From Stephanodiscus triporus (Eukaryota; Bacillariophyta; Thalassiosirophyceae; Thalassiosirales; Thalassiosiraceae): DNA of 17,513 bases. Below are positions 8,454 through 16,730 of the stretch, in pieces. The stretch spans positions 1 to 17,513 of the forward strand of contig JALLAZ010000330.1 in NCBI GenBank assembly GCA_036939755.1, read 5' to 3'. Made by a program: the position numbers and the translations under genes. How positions within the stretch are numbered: position 1 is the stretch's first letter; each line of letters begins with the position of its first letter. The notes under the pieces are model-generated. The model saw nothing but the letters and a program-made list of their open reading frames with translations, was not told the DNA's origin and did not search any database.

Positions 8454-10847
8454 TCATCTTTTTGCCGAGCTGCCACGTTTGTCAGCGCCACCCCTTCCAC
8501 TGCCACCCCTGCCACTGCTACCCTTGCCACTTCCGCCCCTGCCGCTGCCGCCCCTGCCACGACCACCTCTACCGCTACTACTCCTAGCGCCCCCGCGGCC
8601 TCGTCCACCGTTGCCACCGCTGCCGAGGACGCGAGCGCCGAGCTTCGCACCCTGCGCGTAATCGCTCTTCCTGGAGCTAAGGCCCTCCAGCGATTCGCCC
8701 CGTTGCACGGCGCCCTCTATCGCAGCGGCGAGGACGCGATCACGTTTTGTGACGAGGGCCGTGACCTTGCCCTCCCCCCTCTTCGTTCCGGCGGCTCCCT
8801 TCGCGCCGCCGCCTCCTCCTCCCATCCCGCGGGCAGTCCGTCCGGCACGATGGAGGTAGTCGATTGGGTTCAGGGGGAAGTCGAACATGACGACGTGATC
8901 GACGTGCGGGACGTCAAGTCCCCTCGAAGCAATGTCGGTGCACACGAGAACGGACGATCCGCCGTCGGAGTCGCCCTCCGTCCCGACCCTGCGGAACTCG
9001 CGCAGGTTCTCCTCCCGATCGGCCGAGTTTAGATCGCCGTGGTAGCAGAGCGAGGATACGCCGGACTCGGCCAAGGCGTGCTCCGCGGCGCGACAGCTCG
9101 CGACGGTGTTGCAGAAGACGAGCGTCAGGGGGAGCGGTCCGCTGTCGCCGCCGTTCCGCCCGTCGCGCTTCTGCCTTTCGCACCCGGCGACGACGTCCAC
9201 GAGGAGGGAGAGCTTATCGGCGCCGCCGACGTTCACGAACACCTGCTTCAGCCGCGGCACCACGCGGTGTAGTCCCGGCGCGGTCAGGACGCGTATATCC
9301 CTGGGAAGCGCGATCTTCACCACGTCGGGAGAACCGATCCCGTCGTCATCGTCGTCGTCGTCGTCCTTCTTCTTCTCGGCGTTGTTCTGCTTCCCGTACA
9401 CCCTCTTGGGCTCGAACGGGAGCTCCGGCCTGTCCAGCGATCGCCTCACCGCCGGCGTGAGCGTGGCGGTCGTGAGTATCACCTGCGGCGCCCCCTCCGC
9501 GAGTTCGAGTTTCCCGCTCCTGTACTCCTCGATCCCAACAACCTTCTTCCTGTACAGCATGGGATGCAGCAGCCTACCGAGGTCGCCCTGGAAGCCCTGC
9601 TCGAGCATCGTGTCCATCTCGTCCACGACGACGTGCCGAACGCTGCCGAGGTACACGTCGCCGGCGTCGCGATGCTTAACGAGCCTGCCGGGCGTGGCGA
9701 CCAAAACGTCCACGGGACGATCCGCGAGTCGCTTCCTCTGGGCGCCGTAATCGTCCCCCCCCACGAGTATGTCGCACGAGACCTTGCACACGTGTCCCAC
9801 GGACTTCAGCACCGAGAGTATCTGACGTGCGAGTTCGCGCGTCGGCGCGAGTACGAGCGCGCGCGGACGTCGGGGGCGGCGCAATCGCGACAGCGCCTCC
9901 GCCCGGAGGGGGGATTCGTTCGTCACGGGGCCGAGGGCGAGTAGCTCCTGCGCGCGCAGGGACTGCACGATGGGGAGGAGGTAGGCCAGGGTCTTGCCGC
10001 TCCCCGTGGCGGCCGCGAAGGCGATCGAACGGGCGGGCGGCATCATCCCCGTCGTCGTCGTCGTCCTGTCGTCGTCGGACGACGACGGCGATCCGTCCTT
10101 CCTCCTCCCCGACGCCGCGTCGTCGTCCTCCGCGTAGTATGCCATCCTATCCTTGCACGCCGCGAGTATTTCCGGTATCGCCATCCTCTGCACGGGGGTC
10201 GGTCCGTCGACCAACCCGAGTCCGCGTCGATCGGACGCGTCGCCCACGACCGCGTCGACGAGGTCGGTGAGCAGTCCGAGCTTCGACCATTCCAGCCCGC
10301 CGTCGACGACGACATTTTTTCCGTCGGGGTTCGACGACATGGTCGCCGGGAGGGAATCGTCGAACGACGATCGAGGCGAACGGAAGGGCGAGGACGACCT
10401 GGAGGCGAGGGAGCCTCCGCCGTCCGCGGCCAACGACGCGGCGGCGGCTGCGGATGACGATGATGACGTCCTCGACGGGGTCGAGGCGGTGGTGGAGTAG
10501 GGGAGTTTCGACGCGGATCGGCGATCGTAGTCGTCGTCGAACGACGAGTGCAGCGGGGACCATCCCGCCTGGCCGAGACGGACGGTTCGAGAAGTCGTCG
10601 TCGTCGTCGACGACGACGGCGACGACCGCATTATTGACGGGCTCGACGATGCCGCCTGGAACGCTAGGATATGGCCCTCCCGTCGCATCCGAGGGGCGGC
10701 ACGGCGGGGTCCCGCCGATGCCGCCGCCGACGACGACAGCAGCAAATGAAAGTGTTGTTGCCTCGCGAGGGCCGCCGACAGCGTCGATGCCGTCAGCATT
10801 ATGGCGTGGATGGTGCGATGCCTGCCGTTGGTATACTTCTTGTTCAT
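8454..10847 (-). CDS. DEAD-box-type RNA helicase with motif II DEMD and RGG-rich tail
   Basis: Single exon. The open frame extends to 10910, but its first ATG is at 10847 (MNKKYTNGRH, 797 aa); another ATG is at 10799. By family it is an ATP-dependent RNA-unwinding enzyme. Motifs in order (from 10847): Q motif GPTPVQ (Q220), I AATGSGKT (279-286), Ia LAPTREL, GG, Ib ATPGRL, II DEMD (409-412), III TAT in place of SAT, IV LVFCN, V DIASRGLD (638-645), VI HRAGRTARG (666-674). The N-terminal ~60 residues are basic with almost no acidic residues, followed by Ser/Ala/Thr-rich sequence, so organelle import (mitochondrion or plastid) is plausible; I see no clear diatom plastid signal. An acidic, Ser/Thr-rich insert separates the Q motif from motif I, and an Asp run follows motif III. 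The tail is Gly/Arg/Ser repeats (GRGGSG type), likely RNA-binding. It may be an RH39- or DDX28-like organellar ribosome-assembly factor; that is a guess. Confidence 0.92.
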   Translation of the reverse strand: MNKKYTNGRHRTIHAIMLTASTLSAALARQQHFHLLLSSSAAASAGPRRAAPRMRREGHILAFQAASSSPSIMRSSPSSSTTTTTSRTVRLGQAGWSPLHSSFDDDYDRRSASKLPYSTTASTPSRTSSSSSAAAAASLAADGGGSLASRSSSPFRSPRSSFDDSLPATMSSNPDGKNVVVDGGLEWSKLGLLTDLVDAVVGDASDRRGLGLVDGPTPVQRMAIPEILAACKDRMAYYAEDDDAASGRRKDGSPSSSDDDRTTTTTGMMPPARSIAFAAATGSGKTLAYLLPIVQSLRAQELLALGPVTNESPLRAEALSRLRRPRRPRALVLAPTRELARQILSVLKSVGHVCKVSCDILVGGDDYGAQRKRLADRPVDVLVATPGRLVKHRDAGDVYLGSVRHVVVDEMDTMLEQGFQGDLGRLLHPMLYRKKVVGIEEYRSGKLELAEGAPQVILTTATLTPAVRRSLDRPELPFEPKRVYGKQNNAEKKKDDDDDDDDGIGSPDVVKIALPRDIRVLTAPGLHRVVPRLKQVFVNVGGADKLSLLVDVVAGCERQKRDGRNGGDSGPLPLTLVFCNTVASCRAAEHALAESGVSSLCYHGDLNSADREENLREFRRVGTEGDSDGGSSVLVCTDIASRGLDVPHVDHVVMFDFPLNPIDYLHRAGRTARGMGGGGGGAKGAAGTKRGEGKVTALVTKRDRVLAAAIEGAVQRGESLEGLSSRKSDYAQGAKLGARVLGSGGNGGRGRGGARSSSGRGGRGRGGSGRGGSGKGSSGRGGSGRGGADKRGSSAKR

Positions 10848-11251
10848 CTCCCCCCACCTCTCTCTTCGTGCGGTTCCGGTTCGTTGTTCTGGGGGGGATC
10901 CGGCCAACACAACGGTGGTTTCCTATAAACAAAGTGTGGTGTTTTGGTGAGGAGAATTATGGGGAGACTTCTTTGTGGAAGGCAAAAAAAAAAGAAAAAA
11001 GTGATGGGTGTGGGCGGGGCTGGGTCCAACCAACAGAAGGCCAGACAGCAAATATCGTAGATACTATGTAATGTTACCATACGTAAATACTCTGTCCGTC
11101 CTCAGAGACATTTTTTTATGCCAGAGAGTGTCGTCGTCCGCGTCGCGTCGTCCATTCCGTCCCGGACCCGCACCCCCAGAATCGCGTCGCGGTCGGGCTA
11201 GTCATCATCGCAGCGACCGGTCGCATCCTCCGCCTCCCTCCTCATCACGTC
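10848..11251. promoter_or_regulatory. Divergent intergenic region between helicase and acylphosphatase
   Basis: This is 404 bp between outward-facing starts. It has an A-rich run (10984-11000) and a CTATAAAC sequence near 10922-10930. No convincing gene is seen on either strand. It presumably carries both promoters. Confidence 0.35.
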
Positions 11252-11548
11252 ATGCTCCTCCGCTCCGCCGACTTTCGGATCACGGGCGTCGTTCAGGGCG
11301 TGTTCTTCAGGAAGCACGTCGTCGCCGAGGCGACGAGGCTCGATCTCGTCGGTTGGGTCGCCAACGCCCCGGACGGATCGGTGGTCGGGTCGGTCCAAGG
11401 GCGGGAGGACGCGATCGTCGAGATGAAGGGATGGCTGCGACACGTGGGATCTCCCAAGTCTCGCATCGAGGACGCCACGTTCGAGAACGAGCGTGTCATT
11501 CCCTCGCTCGACTTCTCGGCCTTCGCGGTTCGCCGTGCGGCGCCGTGA
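11252..11548 (+). CDS. Acylphosphatase
   Basis: 98 aa, the usual length of this family, on one exon from ATG to TGA. Acylphosphatases hydrolyse the carboxyl-phosphate bond of acyl phosphates such as 1,3-bisphosphoglycerate and acetyl phosphate (EC 3.6.1.7). The first signature is GVVQGVFFRKHV (residues 12-23), which forms the phosphate-binding loop, with the catalytic Arg at R20. The second is GWVANAPDGSV (34-44), with the catalytic Asn at N38. The chain also shows the family's alternating beta-alpha-beta pattern and ends FSAFAVRR. No targeting extension is visible, so a cytosolic location is expected. Another frame is open across the same interval but is not protein-like. Confidence 0.95.
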   Translation: MLLRSADFRITGVVQGVFFRKHVVAEATRLDLVGWVANAPDGSVVGSVQGREDAIVEMKGWLRHVGSPKSRIEDATFENERVIPSLDFSAFAVRRAAP

Positions 11549-12095
11549 CCATTATTCGGAAATACGCCCCGGGGGGACGACGATATCGCGGGGAGGGACG
11601 AGCGGCCGAGTTCGTGGAGTCGGGATCCGAGAAACGACCGGTCGACGAGCCCCCCCCCCATCCGATACGCTTCCCCTCCTCCTCCGGCGCCGCGTCGCCC
11701 GTTGTCGTCTCGTCTCCGCCCGACGTCATCGCCCTGGCAGGATTGTTCGTATCCGACGTTTGGCACCGATATCTTTTGGCGATTCGGGGATACGTCTTCA
11801 TGGGGACGAGGCCGTCCCACCCCGCGGCTACGTCGACCTGCTCGGTGCGAGAGGAGCTGACTACTACCACGACGACAAGGGGCGACTACGACGGCGACGA
11901 TACACGACGACGACGACGACCCAAGATCGTGTACTGGCTAGGGCAAGGGTAAGAACAAGGGTGCCGGAATATCCAAGAAAATCAGGTGAAATGTCTGGAG
12001 GAAGAACGAGAGTAGCCGCTCGATTGAGATGACGACCTGACCACTTGCGCACAATAGGTGTATTTGCATGCGTAGCGATTTAATATTACGGCCCT
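11549..12095. other. GC-rich stretch without a recognisable gene
   Basis: Several frames are open here only because the DNA is rich in CG and in GAC/ACG triplets. None has a recognisable motif or coherent composition. The first part should be the 3' untranslated region of the acylphosphatase mRNA. A trinucleotide-rich patch (CGACGA and ACGACG type) lies around 11870-11925. Confidence 0.4.
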
Positions 12096-12395
12096 CTATA
12101 TGATGAATCTGTTTGAACGACGCTCAATTTGGCTATTGTTGCCTTTTCCGCCACCATCTTCAACGCCCAAACCGTATCGCATCGAAAAATCGGTGCTCCG
12201 GGAAAAACCACCCATCGGAAAGACGCTGGCTAGTTGACTTTCCACCTGATGTTGAACTCCATCGAAGAAAAGACGCCGATTGTCCGAGGAATCATAGCGA
12301 GGGGGGTAGCTCCAACGCTCGTCCTCGTCCGCGGAATGTTCTTCGTACTTTCCCTGGCTGGGAGGTGCCCTGATCGCAGGTTCATACCAGGGCAT
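12096..12395 (-). CDS. Possible small gene of unknown function
   Basis: A 99-codon frame from ATG at 12395 (MPWYEPAIRAPPSQGKYEEH) to TAG at 12096. Codon use and composition look protein-like: a Tyr/Pro-rich start, a Ser/Asp/Arg centre (YPPRYDSSDNRRLFF), then SQLASVFPMGGFSRSTD and a Gly-rich end. No family is recognised. The frame continues upstream without stop to about 12457 (...TNTIEPYQTPA before the Met). A candidate longer model uses ATG at 12498, a 46-bp intron 12491..12446 (GTCTCG...CCCAG), and reaches 118 aa starting MTDPSSATTN. That donor is weak and the intron is short, so this is speculative. If the longer model is right, the start lies 68 bp from the divergent cyclophilin start. 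Confidence 0.35.
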   Translation of the reverse strand: MPWYEPAIRAPPSQGKYEEHSADEDERWSYPPRYDSSDNRRLFFDGVQHQVESQLASVFPMGGFSRSTDFSMRYGLGVEDGGGKGNNSQIERRSNRFII

Positions 12396-12566
12396 CGCAG
12401 GCGTTTGGTAGGGCTCAATTGTGTTTGTCGTGGCGGATGATGGATCTGGGGGTCAGGGTCTCATAGGCGCTTCCTCCCGCGAAGCCGAGACCTGTCATTG
12501 GATAACAAGTAGTACTCTACGTAAATACATAGCGTACGCGGACGATCGACCCAAAATCTTGATGCG

Positions 12567-13526
12567 ATGTTCTGCCATTTCCGCATCTCCGTGGCTGGAG
12601 CGCCGCCCCAAAAGGTAGTCTTTGAGCTCCATCCCGAGAAGTGCCCGATGACGTGCGATAACTTCGTCGCCCTGTGCCGATCGTCCGCCACGGCGATTCG
12701 GAGGAAGCGACCTTCTCCCCCCCCCTCTTCCGCCTCGAAATCTGAGGAGGAGGAACCCCCCCCGACGTATCGGGGGACGGAATTCCATCGAGTCCTCCCC
12801 GGCTTCATGATCCAGGGCGGCGACTTCTCCAATTTTGATGGCACTGGCGGACGCGCCGCGCCGTCGACGAACGGTGGCAAGCCCACCTTCCCGGACGAGG
12901 ATTTTTCGATCTCGCACGACCGGGAGGGAACGCTCAGCATGGCCAATCGCGGCAAGGACACCAACGGCTCCCAATTCTTCATCACGCTCGGACGGGCGCC
13001 CCACCTGGACGGGAAGCACGTGGCGTTCGGACGGGTGATTCGCGGGATGGAGTTGATACGCGAGGCGTCGCGCGTCGACACCGACGGGGGGAGGGACGGC
13101 CGGCCGGTCGCGATGCAGAGGGTGGTGATCGCTGATTGCGGTCTAGGTACTGGGAGCGACGACGACGATGACGACGACCACATTCGTTCCGACGCGAGCC
13201 GTGGAAACATCGGACATGACTCCTCTTCATCGAATGCCAATCGAAAGAAACATCAATCTAACTCCCGGGACAAACAGCGGAGACGACGGGTAAAGGATGA
13301 CGACGACGACGACAATGATGGCAGGAACGATTCGTCACACAAAAGGAGGAAAAGGTCGCGTGACGAGGATGGATCAAGGAGTCGTTCGGGGCGACATCGG
13401 AGGAAACGTCACGACAAAACAGACGATCGTGGACGAAGGAAGCACAAGAAGGAGAGTAAGGCATCTCGGAGACGCAGGGACGCATCTTCTTCTTCTTCTT
13501 CTGGAGATGAAAGCCATCGTCATTAA
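12567..13526 (+). CDS. SR-type cyclophilin (peptidyl-prolyl cis-trans isomerase)
   Basis: 319 aa, single exon. The cyclophilin domain spans residues 1-193 or so: CPMTCDNFVALC, TEFHRVLPGFMIQGGDF (catalytic Arg R75, then F80, M81 and Q83), TLSMANRGKDTNGSQFFITL, and HLDGKHVAFGRV. The position equivalent to human CypA Trp121 is His (H146), as I recall for SR-cyclophilins such as PPIG; this usually lowers cyclosporin binding. A basic-then-acidic insert of roughly 20 residues (about 44-66) lies at the divergent-loop site just before the catalytic Arg. The C-terminal ~125 residues alternate Asp runs with Arg/Ser/Lys/His-rich sequence (SRSRSGRHRRKRH), an RS-like domain expected to place the protein in the nucleus with splicing factors. 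The domain fold and catalytic residues look intact. Confidence 0.95.
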   Translation: MFCHFRISVAGAPPQKVVFELHPEKCPMTCDNFVALCRSSATAIRRKRPSPPPSSASKSEEEEPPPTYRGTEFHRVLPGFMIQGGDFSNFDGTGGRAAPSTNGGKPTFPDEDFSISHDREGTLSMANRGKDTNGSQFFITLGRAPHLDGKHVAFGRVIRGMELIREASRVDTDGGRDGRPVAMQRVVIADCGLGTGSDDDDDDDHIRSDASRGNIGHDSSSSNANRKKHQSNSRDKQRRRRVKDDDDDDNDGRNDSSHKRRKRSRDEDGSRSRSGRHRRKRHDKTDDRGRRKHKKESKASRRRRDASSSSSSGDESHRH

Positions 13527-13787
13527 CGCTCATCAAACAAAGACAAAAGATGAACTAGATATGAAAATAGGAAACTGAGCTCGGGGATCGTTACCGAAAG
13601 AAGACTGGTGTCCTGAAAGAGAGCGAGAGGATGATAACGTGGGGTAGATGATTGAATCAATCTAATTTCTCTATGTAATCATAAAATCGGAGCTCCCATT
13701 CTTGCAGGGTAGCTAGCTTTTTTTATGGATGAAATTACTTTTATTATTTTAGAGAAAGATGGAGGCAAGAATGTTGGTGTACTGGCT

Positions 13788-16234
13788 TCAGGATGGACCC
13801 AAGTTATGAAGTGTGGTCTTGTGGACTTTAGCCACTCCCGTAGACTGGAACCACAATACACTTTCAGGAGGAATCCGTTGGAAGTATGCTTTCATGAAAG
13901 TCGATGTTGCCAATCCCACAGGAACTTTTAAGAATTGATGGTTGAAGGGGTCAGTTGAAAAGTCAAGAGAGCCCAATAGATGCTGGGCAAAAAGGATTGC
14001 GAAATTTTGACGCATGCTAACATTGCCACCCTCCACATCAACAGATTTCAGATATGGTTCCCATAGCATTCCACGACCTAGAGAGCAAACGAACTGTTCA
14101 AGATAGTATCCGCAAGCCGCAAAGTTGAGCGTGGAGAATTCTTGCTCCTCCTCCATTGCGTCGAGCGTGTCATTCAACCAAACAGCAAACATAAACTGCT
14201 CCAAGCCACTTGCTCTCTCACGCTGCTCAGGAGTATGTTATTTGTCAATAACGCCCTGGAAATCACGACAGCAAATGCGGTGAAAGCTAGTTGCAATATC
14301 TGCCGGGTTGATTGGACTCATGATGCGCCCTCGAACAGTTGATTTGTCGCCATCATCAAAGCCATTGAAAGCACGGACGTTCCCATTAGCAAAGAGTTGC
14401 GCCTTTTCTGCCATACTACGGTTTGACTGTTTCAAGCCCATACCAAAGCAAATCCAGAATCATTTGACCAGCTCACTTCTACAAGGAAGTGATCCTGCCC
14501 AAACTGCTTTACACCCTCTAAAAGCATCATAAAGGCGGTCAAGCAAAGGGGCATCTCATTCATGGATGAGACCATTGATTAAAAGTCCGTGGTATAAATA
14601 CAGACTGATTCTGAGCTGAGCTTGGCAATCAATGATGGCACAACCACCGTATAGATTTCCAACATAGCTTACGGTGGAGAAAATAGTGCCGGCGCAGAGT
14701 GGATTCCAAAGCATACGCTCACCAAACACACCAAGCCCTAAATTTTCCAAGAAGAGCACAAAAGCTGTATTATGCATCCAAGTGGTAGACCGATGCATTT
14801 CTACCACTTTTTCTGCAAGCTGTACCACCCGTTGGGTCTGTCCAAAAAAATTCACAAAGACCTGCTTGCTGACCATCATGATGTGGTCTAGCTGACGGTC
14901 TGCCACAAGGATGCCAGACATGGACTCCAAAGGCAAGAGACCAAGTCACCGGTTTTCCTGCGTGTTCCACATATTCACGTACTTTCACAAAAAATGGGCA
15001 AACCACGGTCTCGTATGGCAACTTCATGCATCCAAGAATTCTGTGTCGACACATTGTAACCCAATTAGGAACTATATCAGACATTAGGAGGTCTTCGACG
15101 CACCAGCTTGCCAAGGCGATTTACCAACTTGGGCTCCATACTCCTATCCAAAGGTGTGGAGCTGATGACCGATCCAAAAATTTGTAACAAACGAATAGTG
15201 TGATGTATGGCTTGGTCTCCTCCAATGAAATCCATGTTGCGAAGCCACATGTGGGATTTCCCAGTCAGTCCGGTAATACCACCTATTCGCTGCAATAGAC
15301 CATAACTTCCACCTTTTTCTGGCATCAACGGGACCTCCAATTGGACAAGCGTCCCCAGTGCTAAGAACTTTTTCTCGATTTCCGAATGACCATAGGTATC
15401 AACTTGATACTTAGCACAAAAATCGCGTACAACTGTCTCCCTTTTGTTGTATTCGTCCATCACATTTCGGAAGTAACATTCAATGCAATCACCAAGGAAT
15501 GATGTGATGTCCCTCGCATTACATTTCTTTGAGGCATGCTCCTGCATAATAGACATACTGTTCATGGCAATATCTGGCATGATTAATGTTGACAGCAATC
15601 GGTATGGCGTGGTCAGATGTTTGTGATGGGCCTGAAGTTCCATCTCTAATTGTTGGACTTGCTGAATGGCCATGTTTGCCGTGACCGCTGTCTCCATGAG
15701 ATTATATACCATTGCCAATGATGGGATCGAATTGCGTTGATGGAATTTGATGTTTTCCATTTGAACTTTGTACTGATTGCAAACTGCACTCATCAGTTCA
15801 TCCAAAGTGAGAAGGAAAATGATGGCATCACTGCGATCCTCGGACGCAAGAATCTCCTTCATTGTCATGGGCTTGTCCAGCGGATCAGGTTGATGGACTG
15901 GACTTGTAGGGAAGATTTCCTTGTCCTCCTCAACATTATCTTCATATCCAACAACGGCGAGGATGGCGAAACAATTTTCTTGATAATGTTCCTCAAGGGC
16001 AGCAACTCTCTTGGCTTCTTTCTTGGGTAGGCTATTCAATAATGGCCAACAGTAAATCAATGTTTGAAGGAAGTACTTATGACCGGCATCCCTGCCCCCG
16101 AACACGGACTTTGCACCCTCGAATGCAAGTGGATGCTCAATTTGATATTGCTCAAGACAGCGGGATCCAGGACATGGTTTGGCTTTTGGTGCTGTGTGAT
16201 GTCTTGCGGAGACGGTGGAACGATCGGAAGACAA
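13788..16234 (-). pseudogene. Decayed gene of unknown family (about 800 codons, several frame changes)
   Basis: One long protein-like signal runs on the minus strand but changes frame repeatedly. The upstream part (16234-15077, about 385 codons) has no ATG at its 5' end. Frames then change near 15100, 14940, 14560 and 14445. After the last change the frame is interrupted by TAA at 14238-14240 (...FQGVIDK, stop, HTPEQRERASGLEQF...) and ends with TGA at 13788. The pieces are mostly helical, with recognisable stretches such as YFLQTLIYCWPLLNSLPK, FLLTLDELMSAVCNQYKV, SHMWLRNMDFIGGDQAIHH and FAACGYYLEQFVCSLGRGML. I do not recognise a domain. The DNA is AT-richer than the neighbouring genes. Sequencing error could explain some breaks, but five in about 900 bp points to a pseudogene. 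The 5' end meets the 70-bp repeat next to the N. Confidence 0.7.
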
Positions 16235-16257
16235 AACGAATTATTTTTTACTCATCC
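16188..16257. repeat. 70-bp direct repeat, copy A
   Basis: This is identical to 16377-16446 except for one base (T at 16202, C at 16391). It begins GGTGCTGTGTGATG and ends TTTTTTACTCATCC. It overlaps the 5' end of the decayed gene. Confidence 0.95.
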
Positions 16258-16376
16258 CCACCGACCATTCTCCTCCCCATCAAAGGCATCGTTCTCGGTG
16301 AGTTCTTGGGCGATTTCCAAAAAAATTGGTGGTAAAAATATCTCCTGAGCGAGAGGAATTCAAATTTTGTGCTTCC

Positions 16377-16446
16377 GGTGCTGTGTGATGCCTTGCGGAG
16401 ACGGTGGAACGATCGGAAGACAAAACGAATTATTTTTTACTCATCC
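16377..16446. repeat. 70-bp direct repeat, copy B, ending at the N
   Basis: The second copy is offset 189 bp from the first and stops exactly one base before the ambiguous base at 16447. The 119 bp between copies is ordinary AT-rich sequence. The arrangement suggests an assembly end or overlap artefact. Confidence 0.95.
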
Positions 16447-16447
16447 N
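16447..16447. other. Single ambiguous base (N), probable assembly joint
   Basis: This is the only N in the window. It lies directly after the second 70-bp repeat copy. Continuity between the sequence to its left and right should not be assumed. Confidence 0.9.
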
Positions 16448-16555
16448 TAATTTTCAATAAATGTGAGTCACAGGTTTCTGAGTGCTCTACTCAAATCCTT
16501 TTTTGCTTGGGTGGATTTAATTCCTTGGCACTTAGTCTTCGGCTATCTATCCTAT

Positions 16556-16730
16556 GATAGGCCGCTTAGTAGGTGTTTTAGTTGGTAGCTTAGTCAGTGA
16601 CTTAGTCGGTGACTTAGTCCCTACCGCGCTTGCCAGTTGTTGCACGGAAAGCATTGGCTTGACTGTCGTTGGCTAGCGTGTCGTTGGCTTGCGTGTCGTT
16701 GGCTTGATTGGCTTGCGTGTTCGTGGTTTC
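16556..16730 (-). repeat. Degenerate Pro/Thr-coding tandem repeats
   Basis: Two repeat styles adjoin. One is about 15 bp (CAAGCCAACGACACG) around 16656-16715. The other is 12 bp based on ACTAAGTCACCG around 16573-16620. Both encode PT-rich sequence in the frame of the surface-type gene, the second style only beyond its premature TAG. Confidence 0.7.

Noticed and set aside
8382..9032. 216-codon plus-strand frame rich in Ala/Thr/Pro
   Set aside because: It is antisense to the Gly/Arg-repeat tail and motifs V and VI of the helicase; its repeats are the complement of GRGGSG codons.
10848..10910. Extension of the helicase start upstream to 10910
   Set aside because: The codon there is GTG, not ATG; the first ATG in frame is at 10847.
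11080..11090. TACGTAAATAC shared with 12518-12528, upstream of acylphosphatase and cyclophilin
   Set aside because: Shared 11-base words are expected by chance in a window this size, and the distances to the two starts differ (about 160 and 38 bp).
11008..11952. 314-codon plus-strand frame
   Set aside because: It overlaps the acylphosphatase in another frame, is Arg-rich with no motif, and is open mainly because the DNA is GC-rich.
12461..13240. 259-codon minus-strand frame
   Set aside because: It is antisense to the cyclophilin catalytic domain, which has all expected residues on the plus strand.
13679..13861. Extra frame change extending the decayed gene to 13679
   Set aside because: The frame ending at 13788 gives a natural-looking terminus (STGVAKVHKTTLHNLGPS), so no further shift is needed.
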